Origin: Planctomycetaceae bacterium
Lineage (GTDB): Bacteria; Planctomycetota; Planctomycetia; Planctomycetales; Planctomycetaceae
Direction: 5' to 3'
Assembly (NCBI GenBank): GCA_023258825.1
Contig: JALQWE010000224.1
Location: 1-6,396 of the forward strand
Length of the DNA stretch: 6,396 nt
Positions 6,229 to 6,396 of this stretch are shown here, in pieces (the stretch's first letter is position 1; each line of letters starts with the position of its first letter). The notes beneath the pieces were generated by a model, which did no database searches, was not told where the DNA came from, and was given only the letters and a program-made list of their open reading frames with translations. The translations under genes and the position numbers were made by a program.

Positions 6229-6396
6229 GCGTCGGCCAGATCCCGGCTTTGGCCACCGTCGTACTGGCGGATGGCAGCCCTTTCCAGCCACAGTTCTTGC
6301 AGGTGTTCAGGCAAACGCTTGACCATGGAAGCGACGACAGGATCAATGGGTGGGGTGCGGGTCAAATGGGTTTCCTTTCTGGGTTGGGGTCTGCTT
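6229..6396 (-). CDS. Fragment of an unidentified protein, apparently unrelated to the adjacent groEL
   Basis: On the minus strand a frame open from the right edge reads ...MVKRLPEHLQELWLERA then AIRQYDGGQSRDLADAMA, and runs into groEL antisense sequence at about 6229. The ERAAI--YDGG-SR--A pattern looks like a real helical protein end that I associate, from memory only, with short conserved segments of proteobacterial and mobile-element proteins; I cannot name the family. A TTG at 6365 with AAAGGA about 7 nt upstream could be a start, but the frame is also open beyond it to the edge. It opposes the groEL fragment and probably belongs to a different piece of DNA. Confidence 0.35.

Noticed and set aside
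5419..6291. A 290-codon minus-strand open frame across groEL
   Set aside because: It is antisense to unmistakable GroEL sequence and shows no family resemblance.
1..6396. CRISPR arrays, tRNA or rRNA genes, and insertion sequences
   Set aside because: No regularly spaced repeats, no cloverleaf or rRNA signatures, and no transposase or terminal inverted repeats were seen on either strand.

Overview
The window reads as bacterial chromosome of moderately high GC. Housekeeping genes are spaced by long intergenic stretches and several have weak ribosome binding sites. The flavour of the GroEL, CsrA, ManA and LeuA proteins suggests a planctomycete-like bacterium, probably from a metagenome or draft assembly. 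That assignment is an inference from recalled families, not a search result.

Layout, left to right: (1) on the minus strand, the first 26 codons of a probable thiamine-diphosphate E1 alpha subunit, cut by the left edge; (2) manA, mannose-6-phosphate isomerase, minus; (3) ppnP, a small nucleoside phosphorylase, plus, divergent from manA; (4) a convergent intergenic stretch with a perfect 13-bp hairpin; (5) leuA, 2-isopropylmalate synthase, minus; (6) a leuA leader with a Leu-rich leader peptide and mutually exclusive RNA hairpins; (7) csrA, minus, with a strong Shine-Dalgarno sequence; (8) a 780-bp hairpin-rich divergent region; (9) groEL, plus, carrying a 12-codon frame slip and ending abruptly near 6228, where unrelated sequence begins.

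The main discovery is the leuA leader. A 15-residue peptide (MRFLLINLSLLLLPQ, 7 Leu) is followed by sequence that can form either a 9-bp antiterminator or an intrinsic terminator with seven U residues, about 126 nt before leuA. A third pairing (segment 1 with segment 2) completes the classical ribosome-mediated attenuator design. Leucine shortage would stall ribosomes on the Leu codons and let leuA be transcribed; leucine sufficiency would terminate the transcript early. LeuA also retains its C-terminal regulatory domain, so transcriptional and allosteric leucine control would coexist.

The last 300 bases need caution. GroEL has matched 5-nt changes that shift the frame and then restore it, and its homology stops at a GCCATGGC palindrome. 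Beyond that point the sequence reads better as a different protein on the opposite strand. A chimeric assembly is the simplest explanation; a real rearrangement is possible. The manA, leuA, csrA and ppnP genes show no such problems.
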